A stretch of DNA of 64,000 bases from Bacillota bacterium (GCA_023434365.1 JAEYSV010000019.1:225243-289242), one strand, 5' to 3'; counted from the stretch's first letter, positions 26,873-35,096 are shown. Numbers and translations: made by a program. Notes: generated by a model not told the origin, from the letters alone.

Positions 26873-28852
26873 ATGATAAGCAACTGGATGCATAAAAGCT
26901 TGACTTTCGTTATTTCATTGGCTTTAATTGCTTCACTTTTTTTGACGTATCAAAGGTTACAACAGCGACCATCGACAAGTGAACGAAAGGATGTTGTGCT
27001 GACTGTAACGCCAGATTATCAGATTATTTCGAATAAGAGCTTAACGGTTTGGCCAAAAGGAACCGTCTTTGAACAGGGAATGGCGGCTTATTTTTATGCT
27101 GCTCTGCCTCAATTAACGATAACCCCAACCATAGATGTAACGGGAATGGATCAAGGTGAGGTAGAGGGCACAATAAAAACAAGGGTATTACTTCAGGCAA
27201 TCGATGACAAATCTCAGGTGTATTGGTCGTATCAATTGAAGCAGACACCGAAGCAAAGCTTTCATATTAACACAGAAAAACAAGAACAAGAACGAAAAAT
27301 AATCCATTCAGCTGAAACGATTAGTTTAGATATGGCTGAAACTAATGATTTGGTAACCCAGATTAGTAATGAATTAATGTTTCAAAACGGGATTTTTCGA
27401 GTGGTTGTCGTTAGTGATATTGCAGTAAATGGTCAGGTAAATAATGGAGTTATTGATAAGGCTTTATCACAGGAGCTAGTAATTACCTTAATGCCTTTAA
27501 GCTTTACCCTACCTAGAGCAATGGATGCCAGTGTGGAAGTGGCGTTTACACAAATGCAAGTTGAAGAAGCAGATGCATCCCCCTCATTATGGCATTTTGT
27601 AAGGTCCAATTGGTGGTTAATAAGTATTGACGCAGTCTTAGCATTATTGCTTGGACTTCTTTTGCTATTTCAACATGGACAGGGAAACGACGATAAAGAA
27701 CATCAACGTTATAAAGAATGGATAACTGAGGGTAGTGTGGAGCAGACGAATCGTTTCAGTATTCATATACTAACCTTGGAAGGGCTTGTAGATTTGGCCA
27801 TTGATTTAGATAAACGGGTAATATATGATTCCCGCGTAATCAAATATTATGTATTAACAGAAGATATCGTATATATCTACGACAGGCAGTATAAAGACAA
27901 TGTGATAGGGAAACACCAGCAACTAGGAAAGCTATTATTAGAGCGAGGATTAATAAAACCTGAACAATTAGAAATTGGCATTTACCATCAGAAAAAGATG
28001 GGAAGTAAGTTAGGAGAGAGTCTGATTGCCCTCGGGTTTATCGAAGAAACTACACTTTATAGTACCTTAGCTGCACAAAAAGGAATCGATTATTATGAAT
28101 TGAATCCAGACTATGCAGCGAAGGACTTTAATTGGCTTGACGTGATGAGCATTGAACAGGCCAGAACTCTGATGGCAGTTCCGTTAGGTATACGGGGAGA
28201 TGGAAGGCTGGTCATTGCTAGCAGCGAAGCCACACGTGAGGGGATAAAGAATGCTCTACAAGATATGTTTCAACAAGAAATTGTTCTTGTTGCTGCAAAA
28301 CCATCGATTATCTTTGAAACGTTAAAACGATTTGAAACTATACAAAAAAATAAGATAAATCAGGAAGATGAGAACAACCTGGATACTCCTTATAGTCGAT
28401 TAACGGATGATGAAAGGGAGGATTTTATTATATCATATTATCGAGGAAAGCTGATAATGAACCTGTTTTTAAAAGCATCTGGATTAATTGATAAGAAAGT
28501 ATTGAGTCAAGTGCCAGAGAAAGAGGAACTCCTAAGTTGGCTTGTTGGCAAAGGATATCTAAAAGGGGAATTCCCTAACTTACTCAAAGCTTTCGCTTAT
28601 GTTATTGAAAGTATGGGCCTGAAAGAAAGACAGGAAAAGGAAGTTCCAGGTATCTTAATGGTACTTAAGCATGCTCATTATTTAACTGAGGATAGTATTC
28701 AGTGGATTGAGCAAGAACTTAAACTTCAAGGACTATCGATTCAACAGTTAATAATTAATAATCTGGTAGCTTCCGATGATACGATACGTCATATCTGCTT
28801 TTTGCGTAATGTGTTATCCAGTATTCTTAGTAATGACATACGGATGCTATAA
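26873..28852 (+). CDS. Membrane protein: DUF5305-like ectodomain fused to an MshEN-like (c-di-GMP-binding type) cytoplasmic domain
   Basis: Predicted bitopic protein of 659 residues. Segment order: N-terminal membrane helix (about 8-24), a beta-rich outside domain (about 30-235), a second membrane helix (SIDAVLALLLGLLLLF), then YKEWITEG and LEGLVDLAIDLDKRVIYD, the cytoplasmic close of DUF5305 proteins as I remember them. Next come two tandem 24-residue motifs, LGKLLLERGLIKPEQL (near 350) and KLGESLIALGFIEETTL (near 378), each ending in Q, which fit the MshEN pattern (LGxxLxxxGxIxxxxLxxALxxQ) of GspE/PilB N-termini; NPDYAA and GRLVIAS follow as in that domain. No ATPase motifs are present. The remaining 160 residues are helical. 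I prefer the ATG at 26873 over 26846 for its GGAGG. Last gene of the locus; its end overlaps the convergent regulator by six bases. Confidence 0.7.
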   Translation: MISNWMHKSLTFVISLALIASLFLTYQRLQQRPSTSERKDVVLTVTPDYQIISNKSLTVWPKGTVFEQGMAAYFYAALPQLTITPTIDVTGMDQGEVEGTIKTRVLLQAIDDKSQVYWSYQLKQTPKQSFHINTEKQEQERKIIHSAETISLDMAETNDLVTQISNELMFQNGIFRVVVVSDIAVNGQVNNGVIDKALSQELVITLMPLSFTLPRAMDASVEVAFTQMQVEEADASPSLWHFVRSNWWLISIDAVLALLLGLLLLFQHGQGNDDKEHQRYKEWITEGSVEQTNRFSIHILTLEGLVDLAIDLDKRVIYDSRVIKYYVLTEDIVYIYDRQYKDNVIGKHQQLGKLLLERGLIKPEQLEIGIYHQKKMGSKLGESLIALGFIEETTLYSTLAAQKGIDYYELNPDYAAKDFNWLDVMSIEQARTLMAVPLGIRGDGRLVIASSEATREGIKNALQDMFQQEIVLVAAKPSIIFETLKRFETIQKNKINQEDENNLDTPYSRLTDDEREDFIISYYRGKLIMNLFLKASGLIDKKVLSQVPEKEELLSWLVGKGYLKGEFPNLLKAFAYVIESMGLKERQEKEVPGILMVLKHAHYLTEDSIQWIEQELKLQGLSIQQLIINNLVASDDTIRHICFLRNVLSSILSNDIRML

Positions 28853-30316
28853 AAAGTAAGGTTTAAGAATCAAATATAGCTTTTCCATTCCCTCCTGTAT
28901 CTGCTCCTCATTCAGGCTTCCAAAACCCATTAGAAAGCAAGGATGAGATTCATTCATTGGCCCAATTAGATGCTTACTTAGCGGGTATAATCTAATCCCC
29001 TCATTGAAAGCTAGGGAGAGGATTGTTGATTCATCTATGGACACGTGGAATCGAACTGCCAAATGAAGCCCTGCCTGTTCTCCAAGTAAAGTGATGTGTT
29101 TACCAAATTGACGTAGAGCACTTAGCATCACATCATGTTTTGTTTTATAAAGAGTGCGCATTCGATTCAAATGCCGTTCAAAATAGCCTTCTGTCAAAAA
29201 CTCAGTCATGATTGCCTGATCAATTCGTGATACCGTGGAGGAATAGTGAGGAAGCAGTTGTTGGTATTTTTGTAATAAGGCAGTAGGAAGTACCATATAA
29301 GCAATACGAATCGCAGGGGCTATCGAACGGGAAAATGTACCCATATATATAACTCTACCAAGAGGATCAATGCTTTGTAACGATGGAATTGGCTTTCCTT
29401 TGAACCGAAACTCACTGTCATGGTCATCTTCGATAATATAACGGTCTGTCGATTCATTGGCCCAGCTTAATAGTTCTTTGCGCCTCTTTATTGGCATGAT
29501 GATACCTAGAGGATACTGGTGCGAAGGAGTAACGTAAGCGATTTTAGCACGTTTTGTTACTAACTCTGATGCACTAATGCCAGAATCATCCAGCTCAATC
29601 GGAACCGTCTTATACGAAAATCCCTTAAAAATGCGATAGGCTCTCATGTAAGTTGGGTTTTCGAGTGCGATGATACTATCTTTTTCGAAAATCTGACAGA
29701 GTAATTGTAATAGGTAGTCGGCTCCTGCGCCTATGATAATTTGCTCGGGCTCACAGAGAACCCCTCTGGACCTTCTAAGATAGGTTTGCAGAGCTTTTCG
29801 AAAACTTAGGTCTCCTTGATTCGGACCAAGTAAAAAGAGGTCTTGTCGCTCTTTAAGGCTAGTTTTTAAAAGTTTTTGCCAGGTATGATAAGGAAAATGC
29901 TCCAAATCAATGGCAAATGGAGAAAAGTCATACGTATAGCGATTAGATGCAGTAGGATTGCCTGCAGTAAGATTGCCTGAATATGTAGCTTTAGTAGGTT
30001 GTTTTATTGATTTTACTCCATTTGCAGATTGTTCGGTAGGTAGTATTCTGTGGAGAGGAGCTTCCATACTCCAGTGAATATCATTTACATAATAACCTCG
30101 CTTTGGATAGGAATCTATATATCCTTCACTAATTAGCTGGTCGTATGCCATATCTATTGTATTACGGCTAACACAAAGGTGTCCTGAGAGTTGCCTCGTA
30201 GAAGGAAGTTTCTCACCAGCTTTTAGATGACCGGATAGAATTTCTTTTTTTATATAATCATAAATCTGTTCATACATAGGAACTTTATTGTCTTGGCTGA
30301 TTGGTATTGTAAGCAT
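28847..30316 (-). CDS. MocR/PdxR-family regulator (GntR winged helix plus aminotransferase-like domain)
   Basis: Transcriptional regulator of 489 residues. Residues 1-75 are a GntR winged helix (YEQIYDYIKKEILSGHLKAG, then LPSTRQLSGHLCVSRNTIDMA). After a linker, residues about 130-485 form a fold-type I aminotransferase domain that usually binds PLP. The segment that normally holds the PLP Schiff-base lysine (GTFSK) reads GTFSRSIAPAIRI here, with Arg at residue 330 (codon 29327-29329), so ordinary aldimine formation may be lost. MocR proteins often control B6 or amino-acid genes and a divergent neighbour; the divergent gene here is the membrane protein at 30511. AGGAGG precedes the ATG. Confidence 0.85.
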   Translation of the reverse strand: MLTIPISQDNKVPMYEQIYDYIKKEILSGHLKAGEKLPSTRQLSGHLCVSRNTIDMAYDQLISEGYIDSYPKRGYYVNDIHWSMEAPLHRILPTEQSANGVKSIKQPTKATYSGNLTAGNPTASNRYTYDFSPFAIDLEHFPYHTWQKLLKTSLKERQDLFLLGPNQGDLSFRKALQTYLRRSRGVLCEPEQIIIGAGADYLLQLLCQIFEKDSIIALENPTYMRAYRIFKGFSYKTVPIELDDSGISASELVTKRAKIAYVTPSHQYPLGIIMPIKRRKELLSWANESTDRYIIEDDHDSEFRFKGKPIPSLQSIDPLGRVIYMGTFSRSIAPAIRIAYMVLPTALLQKYQQLLPHYSSTVSRIDQAIMTEFLTEGYFERHLNRMRTLYKTKHDVMLSALRQFGKHITLLGEQAGLHLAVRFHVSIDESTILSLAFNEGIRLYPLSKHLIGPMNESHPCFLMGFGSLNEEQIQEGMEKLYLILKPYFL

Positions 30317-30443
30317 TCATAACCTCCTCTGGCACTGTGTAATTTCTAAAATGCGTGAAAATGATTGTGCCAGTTATAAAATAACATAGATTGCGAAAAT
30401 TGTCTATTAATCTGATATGTTTTCACTCATTATTTAGACGATA

Positions 30444-30472
30444 TTGACTATAATGTCATTTTATGCTACTAT
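30444..30472 (+). promoter_or_regulatory. Promoter of the repeat-tailed membrane protein gene
   Basis: TTGACT (30444-30449), 17-base spacer, TACTAT (30467-30472). Confidence 0.6.
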
Positions 30473-30487
30473 TATCTAATAAAATGA
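30456..30487. promoter_or_regulatory. 9-bp inverted repeat over the promoter, candidate operator
   Basis: TCATTTTAT (30456-30464) and ATAAAATGA (30479-30487), perfect, 14 bases apart. It flanks the -10 box of the gene at 30511, in the spacer between that gene and the divergent MocR regulator, which makes the regulator a natural candidate ligand. It could also be a chance AT-rich palindrome. Confidence 0.4.
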
Positions 30488-30510
30488 TATTTAATTAGGA
30501 GGTTTATCTT

Positions 30511-31140
30511 ATGAAAAAGGAAAACTATGGAATTCCTGCTGGGTTACTCTGTATCTCGATTTATGCAATGGCATTTTTCAGTAATTTATATGTCGTTGTA
30601 GCAGCATTGGTTGCTGTATTTGCATTAAATTTTGAATCGAGAGTAAAGAAAACAGCAGTTCAGGCAGTTGGTATCACATTAATCTTCTTGGCTAGTACAT
30701 ATTTCTTCGGAGCAATTACAGTATTAACCGGAGTTTCTGGATTTGGGAATTCCTATGGATGGAAAGATATTATTGATGCTATGTCCGTTCAGCCATTAGA
30801 AGGTATGATTACGATTATTGAAAAATTAATCAGCATAGCCCAATATACTTTCTTCGCTATTTTTATCATTGCAATCCTGGTAAAGAAAGATTTCTTTATT
30901 GGACCAGTTTACCGTGTTGTTGATGGATTTGCACCAGTAAAACATCCAAATCCAGTATATCAACAACCAATGTACCAACAACCGATGCAAGGTCAGCCAA
31001 TGTATCAACAACCAATGCAAGGACAGCCAATGCAAGGTCAACCAATGCAAGGACAACCAATGCAAGGACAACCAATGCAGGGACAACCGATGCAAGGTCA
31101 GCCACAACAATTTAACCCACATAATCCAGGACCAAGATAG
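30511..31140 (+). CDS. Membrane protein with Gln/Pro/Met repeat tail
   Basis: No family recognised. The 209 residues start with three to four hydrophobic segments (about 10-40, 48-75, 105-130), with no clear signal peptide, and end in a soluble tail of QPM-(Y/Q)-x-Q pentamers, eight or more copies of QPMQG, finishing HNPGPR. The tail probably faces the cytoplasm if the three-to-four segment topology holds, but this is uncertain. GGAGG lies before the ATG. It has its own promoter and is divergent from the MocR gene. Such Pro/Gln tails can be disordered interaction or wall-spanning segments. Compare the 689-residue protein at 53177, which has the same plan. Confidence 0.65.
   Translation: MKKENYGIPAGLLCISIYAMAFFSNLYVVVAALVAVFALNFESRVKKTAVQAVGITLIFLASTYFFGAITVLTGVSGFGNSYGWKDIIDAMSVQPLEGMITIIEKLISIAQYTFFAIFIIAILVKKDFFIGPVYRVVDGFAPVKHPNPVYQQPMYQQPMQGQPMYQQPMQGQPMQGQPMQGQPMQGQPMQGQPMQGQPQQFNPHNPGPR
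30954..31107 (+). repeat. 15-base tandem coding repeats
   Basis: Repeated CAACCAATGCAAGGA-type units (QPMQG), the last six in direct tandem with only third-base changes, plus interspersed QPMYQ units. Likely prone to copy-number change. Confidence 0.85.
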
Positions 31141-31213
31141 ATTCGTAAGCGCCATTTTTGCATATTGGCAATGGAAGCTCCTACGATTGATACAATTAAA
31201 TTTACTGAAAACC

Positions 31214-31242
31214 TTTACAATTAGTTTTGAGTATGGTACCAT
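31214..31242 (+). promoter_or_regulatory. Promoter of rpsO
   Basis: TTTACA (31214-31219), 17-base spacer, TACCAT (31237-31242). A small hairpin GGTTGG/CCGACC (31269-31285) lies in the leader that follows; S15 leaders are often bound by S15 itself, but I do not recognise a known S15 motif. Confidence 0.5.
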
Positions 31243-31331
31243 GTTCAAGTAATGAGCCAAAACCCAGAGGTTGGAAACTCCGACCATCTCTTAGTTTTAG
31301 GTGATACAATAAAAATTTGGAGGAAACAAAC

Positions 31332-31598
31332 ATGATGAACAAAGAAAAGAAACAAGAAATTATTGCTGCTTTTGGTAGAACAGCGAATGACACTGGTTCA
31401 CCAGAAGTTCAGATTGCTTTATTAACTGCAAGAATTACTGAGTTAACTGAGCATTTAAAAGAAAACAAAAAAGATCACCATTCAAGAAGAGGTCTTCTTA
31501 AAATGGTTGGTCAAAGAAGAGGTTTACTTGAGTATCTTAAGAAAACTGATCTTGATGGATATCGTAATCTTATCGAACGTTTAGGATTAAGAAAATAA
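31332..31598 (+). CDS. rpsO: 30S ribosomal protein S15
   Basis: Primary 16S rRNA-binding protein of the 30S platform, 88 residues. The fold is recognisable from FGRTANDTGSPEVQIALLTA, RITELTEHLKENKKDHHSRR and the C-terminal LIERLGLRK. GGAGG at 31319-31323 is 8 bases before the ATG at 31332 (a second ATG follows directly). A terminator closes the unit, so pnp, the usual partner, is not downstream; pta is. Confidence 0.97.
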   Translation: MMNKEKKQEIIAAFGRTANDTGSPEVQIALLTARITELTEHLKENKKDHHSRRGLLKMVGQRRGLLEYLKKTDLDGYRNLIERLGLRK

Positions 31599-31605
31599 TC
31601 AGATT

Positions 31606-31632
31606 CCCTCGCCAATTGGCGAGGGTTTTTTA
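31606..31632 (+). terminator. Terminator of rpsO
   Basis: Perfect 8-bp arms CCCTCGCC (31606-31613) and GGCGAGGG (31618-31625), loop AATT, then six T. Confidence 0.93.
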
Positions 31633-31781
31633 TTTCATAGGTTATACGTCCAATAACATAAAAATGTTGTATTTATCCTTTGTACTAATGAAGAATAGAA
31701 TAAGCATATCCAAAAAAGGTTAAAATAAAGGATGATTTTAATATTGTACTTAATTTTGTACTTTATTTGGTAAAAACCATC

Positions 31782-31810
31782 TTGTATACAAAAATATGAT
31801 GGACTATAAT
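31782..31810 (+). promoter_or_regulatory. Promoter of pta-ackA
   Basis: TTGTAT (31782-31787), 17-base spacer, TATAAT (31805-31810), giving a leader of about 50 bases before the GTG start. Confidence 0.65.
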
Positions 31811-31869
31811 GGAAGTTATGAAATGATAGTGCTTACATTATCAATGCCAAATACGAAAGGAGTATTACT

Positions 31870-32868
31870 GTGGGATTTATCGAAGTAATCAAAGAGAGAG
31901 CAAGACAAAACAAAAAGACGATTGTATTACCTGAATCTGGAGATATTAGAACAATAGAGGCTGCCGCTCAAATTTTAAAAGAGGATATTGCTAATATTAT
32001 CTTAGTGGGTAAGGAAGAAGCAATTAATGAATTGGCCAAAGGGTATGATGTGAGTAGAGCAACTATTATAGACCCTGATAATTATGAGAAATTGCAAGAA
32101 TATATTGACCTTTTAGTGGAACTTAGAAAAAGCAAAGGGATGACAGAAGAAAAAGCAAAGGAACTTCTGACAAAAGATTATTTGACTTTTGGTGTAACAA
32201 TGGTAAAATCAGGAGATGCTGACGGTATGGTGGCAGGAGCGTGCCATTCTACTGCAGATGTACTTCGTCCATCTTTACAAATCTTAAAAACAGCACCAAA
32301 TACTAAATTAGTTTCCGCATTCTTCTTAATGGTTGTACCAAATTGCGAATATGGATCCAATGGTACATTTATTTTCTCTGATTCTGGATTAGTCCAAAAT
32401 CCAAATTCTGAAGAATTAGCAGCGATTGCAGGAAGCTCTGCTAAGAGTTTTGAATTATTAGTTCAACAGGAGCCAGTTGTAGCTATGCTTTCCCATTCTA
32501 CAAAAGGTAGTGCAAAACATGGTGATGTAGTTAAAGTTATCGAAGCAACCAAAATCGCCAATGAATTATACCCTGAAATCAAAATAGATGGCGAATTCCA
32601 GTTAGATGCAGCAATTGTTCCAAGTGTTGCTTCCTCTAAAGCACCAGACAGTGCGATTGCAGGAAAAGCGAATGTATTAGTTTTCCCAGACTTAGATGCA
32701 GGTAATATTGGATATAAATTAGTACAACGTCTTGCGAAAGCAGAAGCATATGGCCCTATTACACAAGGTATTGCAAAACCTGTTAATGATTTATCCAGAG
32801 GCTGCAGTGCGGAGGATATCGTTGGTGTAGTTGCGATAACTGCAGTTCAGGCCAGTGCCAATAAATAG
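31870..32868 (+). CDS. pta: Phosphate acetyltransferase
   Basis: Converts acetyl-CoA and phosphate to acetyl phosphate and CoA, the first half of ATP-yielding acetate formation. The 332 residues are the short, single-domain clostridial form. Recognisable segments include IVLPESGDIRTIEAA at the N-terminus, DGMVAGACHSTADVLRP, and VLVFPDLDAGNIGYKLVQRL near the C-terminus. GTG start preceded by AAAGGAG. It is 28 bases upstream of ackA, the usual pairing. Acetyl phosphate can also act as a signalling phosphodonor. Confidence 0.97.
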   Translation: MGFIEVIKERARQNKKTIVLPESGDIRTIEAAAQILKEDIANIILVGKEEAINELAKGYDVSRATIIDPDNYEKLQEYIDLLVELRKSKGMTEEKAKELLTKDYLTFGVTMVKSGDADGMVAGACHSTADVLRPSLQILKTAPNTKLVSAFFLMVVPNCEYGSNGTFIFSDSGLVQNPNSEELAAIAGSSAKSFELLVQQEPVVAMLSHSTKGSAKHGDVVKVIEATKIANELYPEIKIDGEFQLDAAIVPSVASSKAPDSAIAGKANVLVFPDLDAGNIGYKLVQRLAKAEAYGPITQGIAKPVNDLSRGCSAEDIVGVVAITAVQASANK

Positions 32869-32896
32869 GTAGCAAAGTTAAAAGGAGAAAATGATA

Positions 32897-34087
32897 ATGA
32901 ACATTTTAGTTATAAATTGTGGGAGTTCTTCCCTTAAATATCAGTTAATCGATTCCGAAACAGAAAGAGCTTTAGCTGTAGGAATTTGTGAAAGAATCGG
33001 AATCGACGGAAGGTTGAATCATAAACCTGACGGTGGAGAAAAGATTGTGATTGAAGCAGCTATGCCAGATCACAATGTAGCAATTAAAATGGTACTTGAT
33101 GCATTAACAGATGCCAATCATGGTGTGATAAAATCTCTTGATGAGATTAAGGCAGTAGGACACAGAGTTGTACATGGTGGCGAAAAATTTGCTCATTCCA
33201 CAATTATTAATGAGGAAGTTATTAATGCAATTGAAGATTGCAATGAATTAGCTCCATTACACAACCCAGCTAACTTAATTGGTATTCGTGCTTGTGAAGC
33301 ACTTATGCCAGGTGTTCCTCAGGTAGCGGTTTTTGATACAGCTTTTCACCAGACAATGCCAAAAGTTGCTTACCTCTACGGTTTGCCAAGTGAGTATTAT
33401 GAAAAATATAAAATAAGAAGATATGGTTTCCACGGAACTAGCCATAGCTTTGTATCAAAGAGAGCTGCTGAAATAGCGAATATTCCTCTTGAGAATAGTA
33501 AGATTATCGTGTGTCATCTAGGCAATGGTGCAAGTATAACAGCAGTTAGGAATGGCAAAAGTGTAGATACAAGTATGGGACTTACTCCACTTGAAGGTCT
33601 TGTAATGGGAACTAGAAGTGGTACAATTGACCCAGCTATCATTGACTTTATTGCAAAAAAAGAAAATTTATCACTTGAAGAAGTGCTTGATGTATTAAAT
33701 AAAAAATCAGGTGTATATGGAATGTCTGGTAATTTGTCCTCAGATTTTAGAGATCTTGATCAGGCATCTAACGAAGGAAATGAGTTAGCAAGAGTAGCGG
33801 TAGATGTTTTCTCCTATAAAGTAGCAAAATATATTGGCTCCTATGTAGCAGCAATGAATGGTGTTGATATTATTGCTTTTACAGCTGGTGTCGGAGAAAA
33901 TGACAAAGTTGTACGTGAAAAAACCTGCGATTATTTAGGTTTCTTAGGAATTACTATAGATAATGAAAAAAATACCTGTCGTGGAAAAGAGCAGATAATA
34001 TCTACTGAAGATTCTAAAGTTAAAGTTATGATTGTCCCAACCAATGAAGAATTGGCAATCGCTCGTGAAACTGTAGAATTACTTTAA
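32897..34087 (+). CDS. ackA: Acetate kinase
   Basis: Makes ATP and acetate from acetyl phosphate; a main ATP source in saccharolytic clostridia. ASKHA-fold motifs: VINCGSSSLKYQL near the N-terminus, HRVVHGG, RRYGFHGTSHSFV and HLGNGASITAV, with TAGVGEND near the C-terminus. I take the ATG at 32897 rather than 32891 because AAAGGAG at 32881-32887 is properly spaced for it; this gives 396 residues beginning MNILVINCG. Confidence 0.97.
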   Translation: MNILVINCGSSSLKYQLIDSETERALAVGICERIGIDGRLNHKPDGGEKIVIEAAMPDHNVAIKMVLDALTDANHGVIKSLDEIKAVGHRVVHGGEKFAHSTIINEEVINAIEDCNELAPLHNPANLIGIRACEALMPGVPQVAVFDTAFHQTMPKVAYLYGLPSEYYEKYKIRRYGFHGTSHSFVSKRAAEIANIPLENSKIIVCHLGNGASITAVRNGKSVDTSMGLTPLEGLVMGTRSGTIDPAIIDFIAKKENLSLEEVLDVLNKKSGVYGMSGNLSSDFRDLDQASNEGNELARVAVDVFSYKVAKYIGSYVAAMNGVDIIAFTAGVGENDKVVREKTCDYLGFLGITIDNEKNTCRGKEQIISTEDSKVKVMIVPTNEELAIARETVELL

Positions 34088-34099
34088 GAAATGTATCTC

Positions 34100-34128
34100 T
34101 TGACAAACACACTTATTGTCGGTATAAT
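34100..34128 (+). promoter_or_regulatory. Promoter of yceD-rpmF
   Basis: TTGACA (34100-34105), 17-base spacer, TATAAT (34123-34128): consensus in both boxes, the strongest promoter in the window. Confidence 0.85.
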
Positions 34129-34165
34129 ATACAAAGTGTGAATTTTAGGAGACTAGGAGATAACT

Positions 34166-34693
34166 ATGCTCATAAATTTAGCAACGATAATGTCTGTCAA
34201 AGACAAAGTTGAACACATTGAGGCTCCACTATCAAGAATGAGTTTTCAGCTAGATGGAATAGAGTATGAGATCGTGAAATCAAAACCAGTGCAACTAGTC
34301 ATTACCCACCTTGGTAATCGAAAAGTGGAGGTGGAGGCTAAGACATCCCTTTCTCTTAAGATTCCATGTAGTAGATGCCTTGAGGACGTGGAAACATTTT
34401 TTGATGTTAACGTATCAAAAACATTGGATTTCAACGATACTGATGAAGATAGGATCAAGGAGTTAGATGAAACAAATTATATTAGTGGATATGATCTAGA
34501 CGTGGACGTATTGATTCACGATGAGATTATGATTGATTTTCCTATACAAGTACTGTGTAAAGAAGACTGTCAAGGTCTTTGTAATACCTGTGGCGCGAAC
34601 CGTAATTCTGGCTCCTGCGACTGTGAGAGTACAAGTTTAGACCCAAGAATGTCAGCAATCCGCGATATCTTTAACAATTTTAAGGAGGTGTGA
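34166..34693 (+). CDS. yceD: YceD/DUF177 family protein
   Basis: A 175-residue protein of the YceD (DUF177) family, linked in other organisms to 23S rRNA and large-subunit biogenesis and nearly always encoded just before rpmF. Visible are the central IPCSRCLEDVE with its Cys pair and a C-terminal Cys-rich part (VLCKEDCQGLCNTCGANRN, then CDC), which suggests a metal site. The stop overlaps the rpmF ribosome binding site, so translation is likely coupled. The biochemical role is not settled. Confidence 0.88.
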   Translation: MLINLATIMSVKDKVEHIEAPLSRMSFQLDGIEYEIVKSKPVQLVITHLGNRKVEVEAKTSLSLKIPCSRCLEDVETFFDVNVSKTLDFNDTDEDRIKELDETNYISGYDLDVDVLIHDEIMIDFPIQVLCKEDCQGLCNTCGANRNSGSCDCESTSLDPRMSAIRDIFNNFKEV

Positions 34694-34695
34694 CC

Positions 34696-34878
34696 ATGTC
34701 TATCTGTCCAAAGAATAAATCTTCTAAAGCGAGAAGAGATAGCCGTAGAGCAAACTGGAAAATGACTGCTCCAAACTTAGTAAAATGCAGCAAATGCGGT
34801 GAATTAATGATGCCACATAGAGTTTGTAAAGCTTGTGGATCTTACAACAAAAAAGAAATTATTGCAACTGCAGAATAA
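34696..34878 (+). CDS. rpmF: 50S ribosomal protein L32
   Basis: A 60-residue L32 of the zinc-ribbon type: CSKCGELMMPHRVCKACG gives two CxxC pairs. The start SICPKNKSSKARRDSRRANWK is the family hallmark. ATG at 34696 is preceded by AAGGAGG at 34682-34688. In many Firmicutes plsX-acpP follow; here a terminator and then unrelated genes follow. Confidence 0.97.
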   Translation: MSICPKNKSSKARRDSRRANWKMTAPNLVKCSKCGELMMPHRVCKACGSYNKKEIIATAE

Positions 34879-34928
34879 TTTTAATCTATCAAGTAGCAAA
34901 GCAGAATGTGAATATCCGCTTTGCATGG

Positions 34929-34962
34929 GGTGTCACACTTAATTGTGTGACACCTTTTTTTT
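34929..34962 (+). terminator. Terminator of yceD-rpmF
   Basis: Perfect 10-bp arms GGTGTCACAC (34929-34938) and GTGTGACACC (34945-34954), loop TTAATT, then eight T. Confidence 0.95.
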
Positions 34963-35096
34963 ATGATATAGGAAATTGCTGATTTCCTATATCATAAAAA
35001 ACGCTCCGCGAGGATGCACATGACGCGCATATGGAAGTTTGTCACTATCTTGACAGCGCGTCAGCGCTAGAGTCTGGCTTGCCAGACTCTTTCTTA
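34961..35096 (+). repeat. Dispersed intergenic repeat, copy A (complete)
   Basis: Starts with a perfect 16-bp palindrome (arms 34961-34976 and 34982-34997, loop TGCTG) and continues with a 93-base body (35003-35095) holding several short stems, ending in AGAGTCTGGC-TT-GCCAGACTCT (35069-35090). The body matches copy B at 50226-50318 at 89 of 93 positions with no gaps. It lies between the rpmF terminator and the GH44 gene; the rest of that gap (35097-35222) shows nothing I recognise beyond AT-rich leader sequence. Confidence 0.85.

Noticed and set aside
28847..28852. Frameshift or truncation at the end of the MshEN-like protein
   Set aside because: The convergent gene stops overlap by six bases, but both frames stay intact, so this is just tight packing.
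30826..31287. Antisense reading frame across the repeat tail of the membrane protein gene
   Set aside because: A shadow of the QPMQG repeats; repetitive composition and no ribosome binding site.
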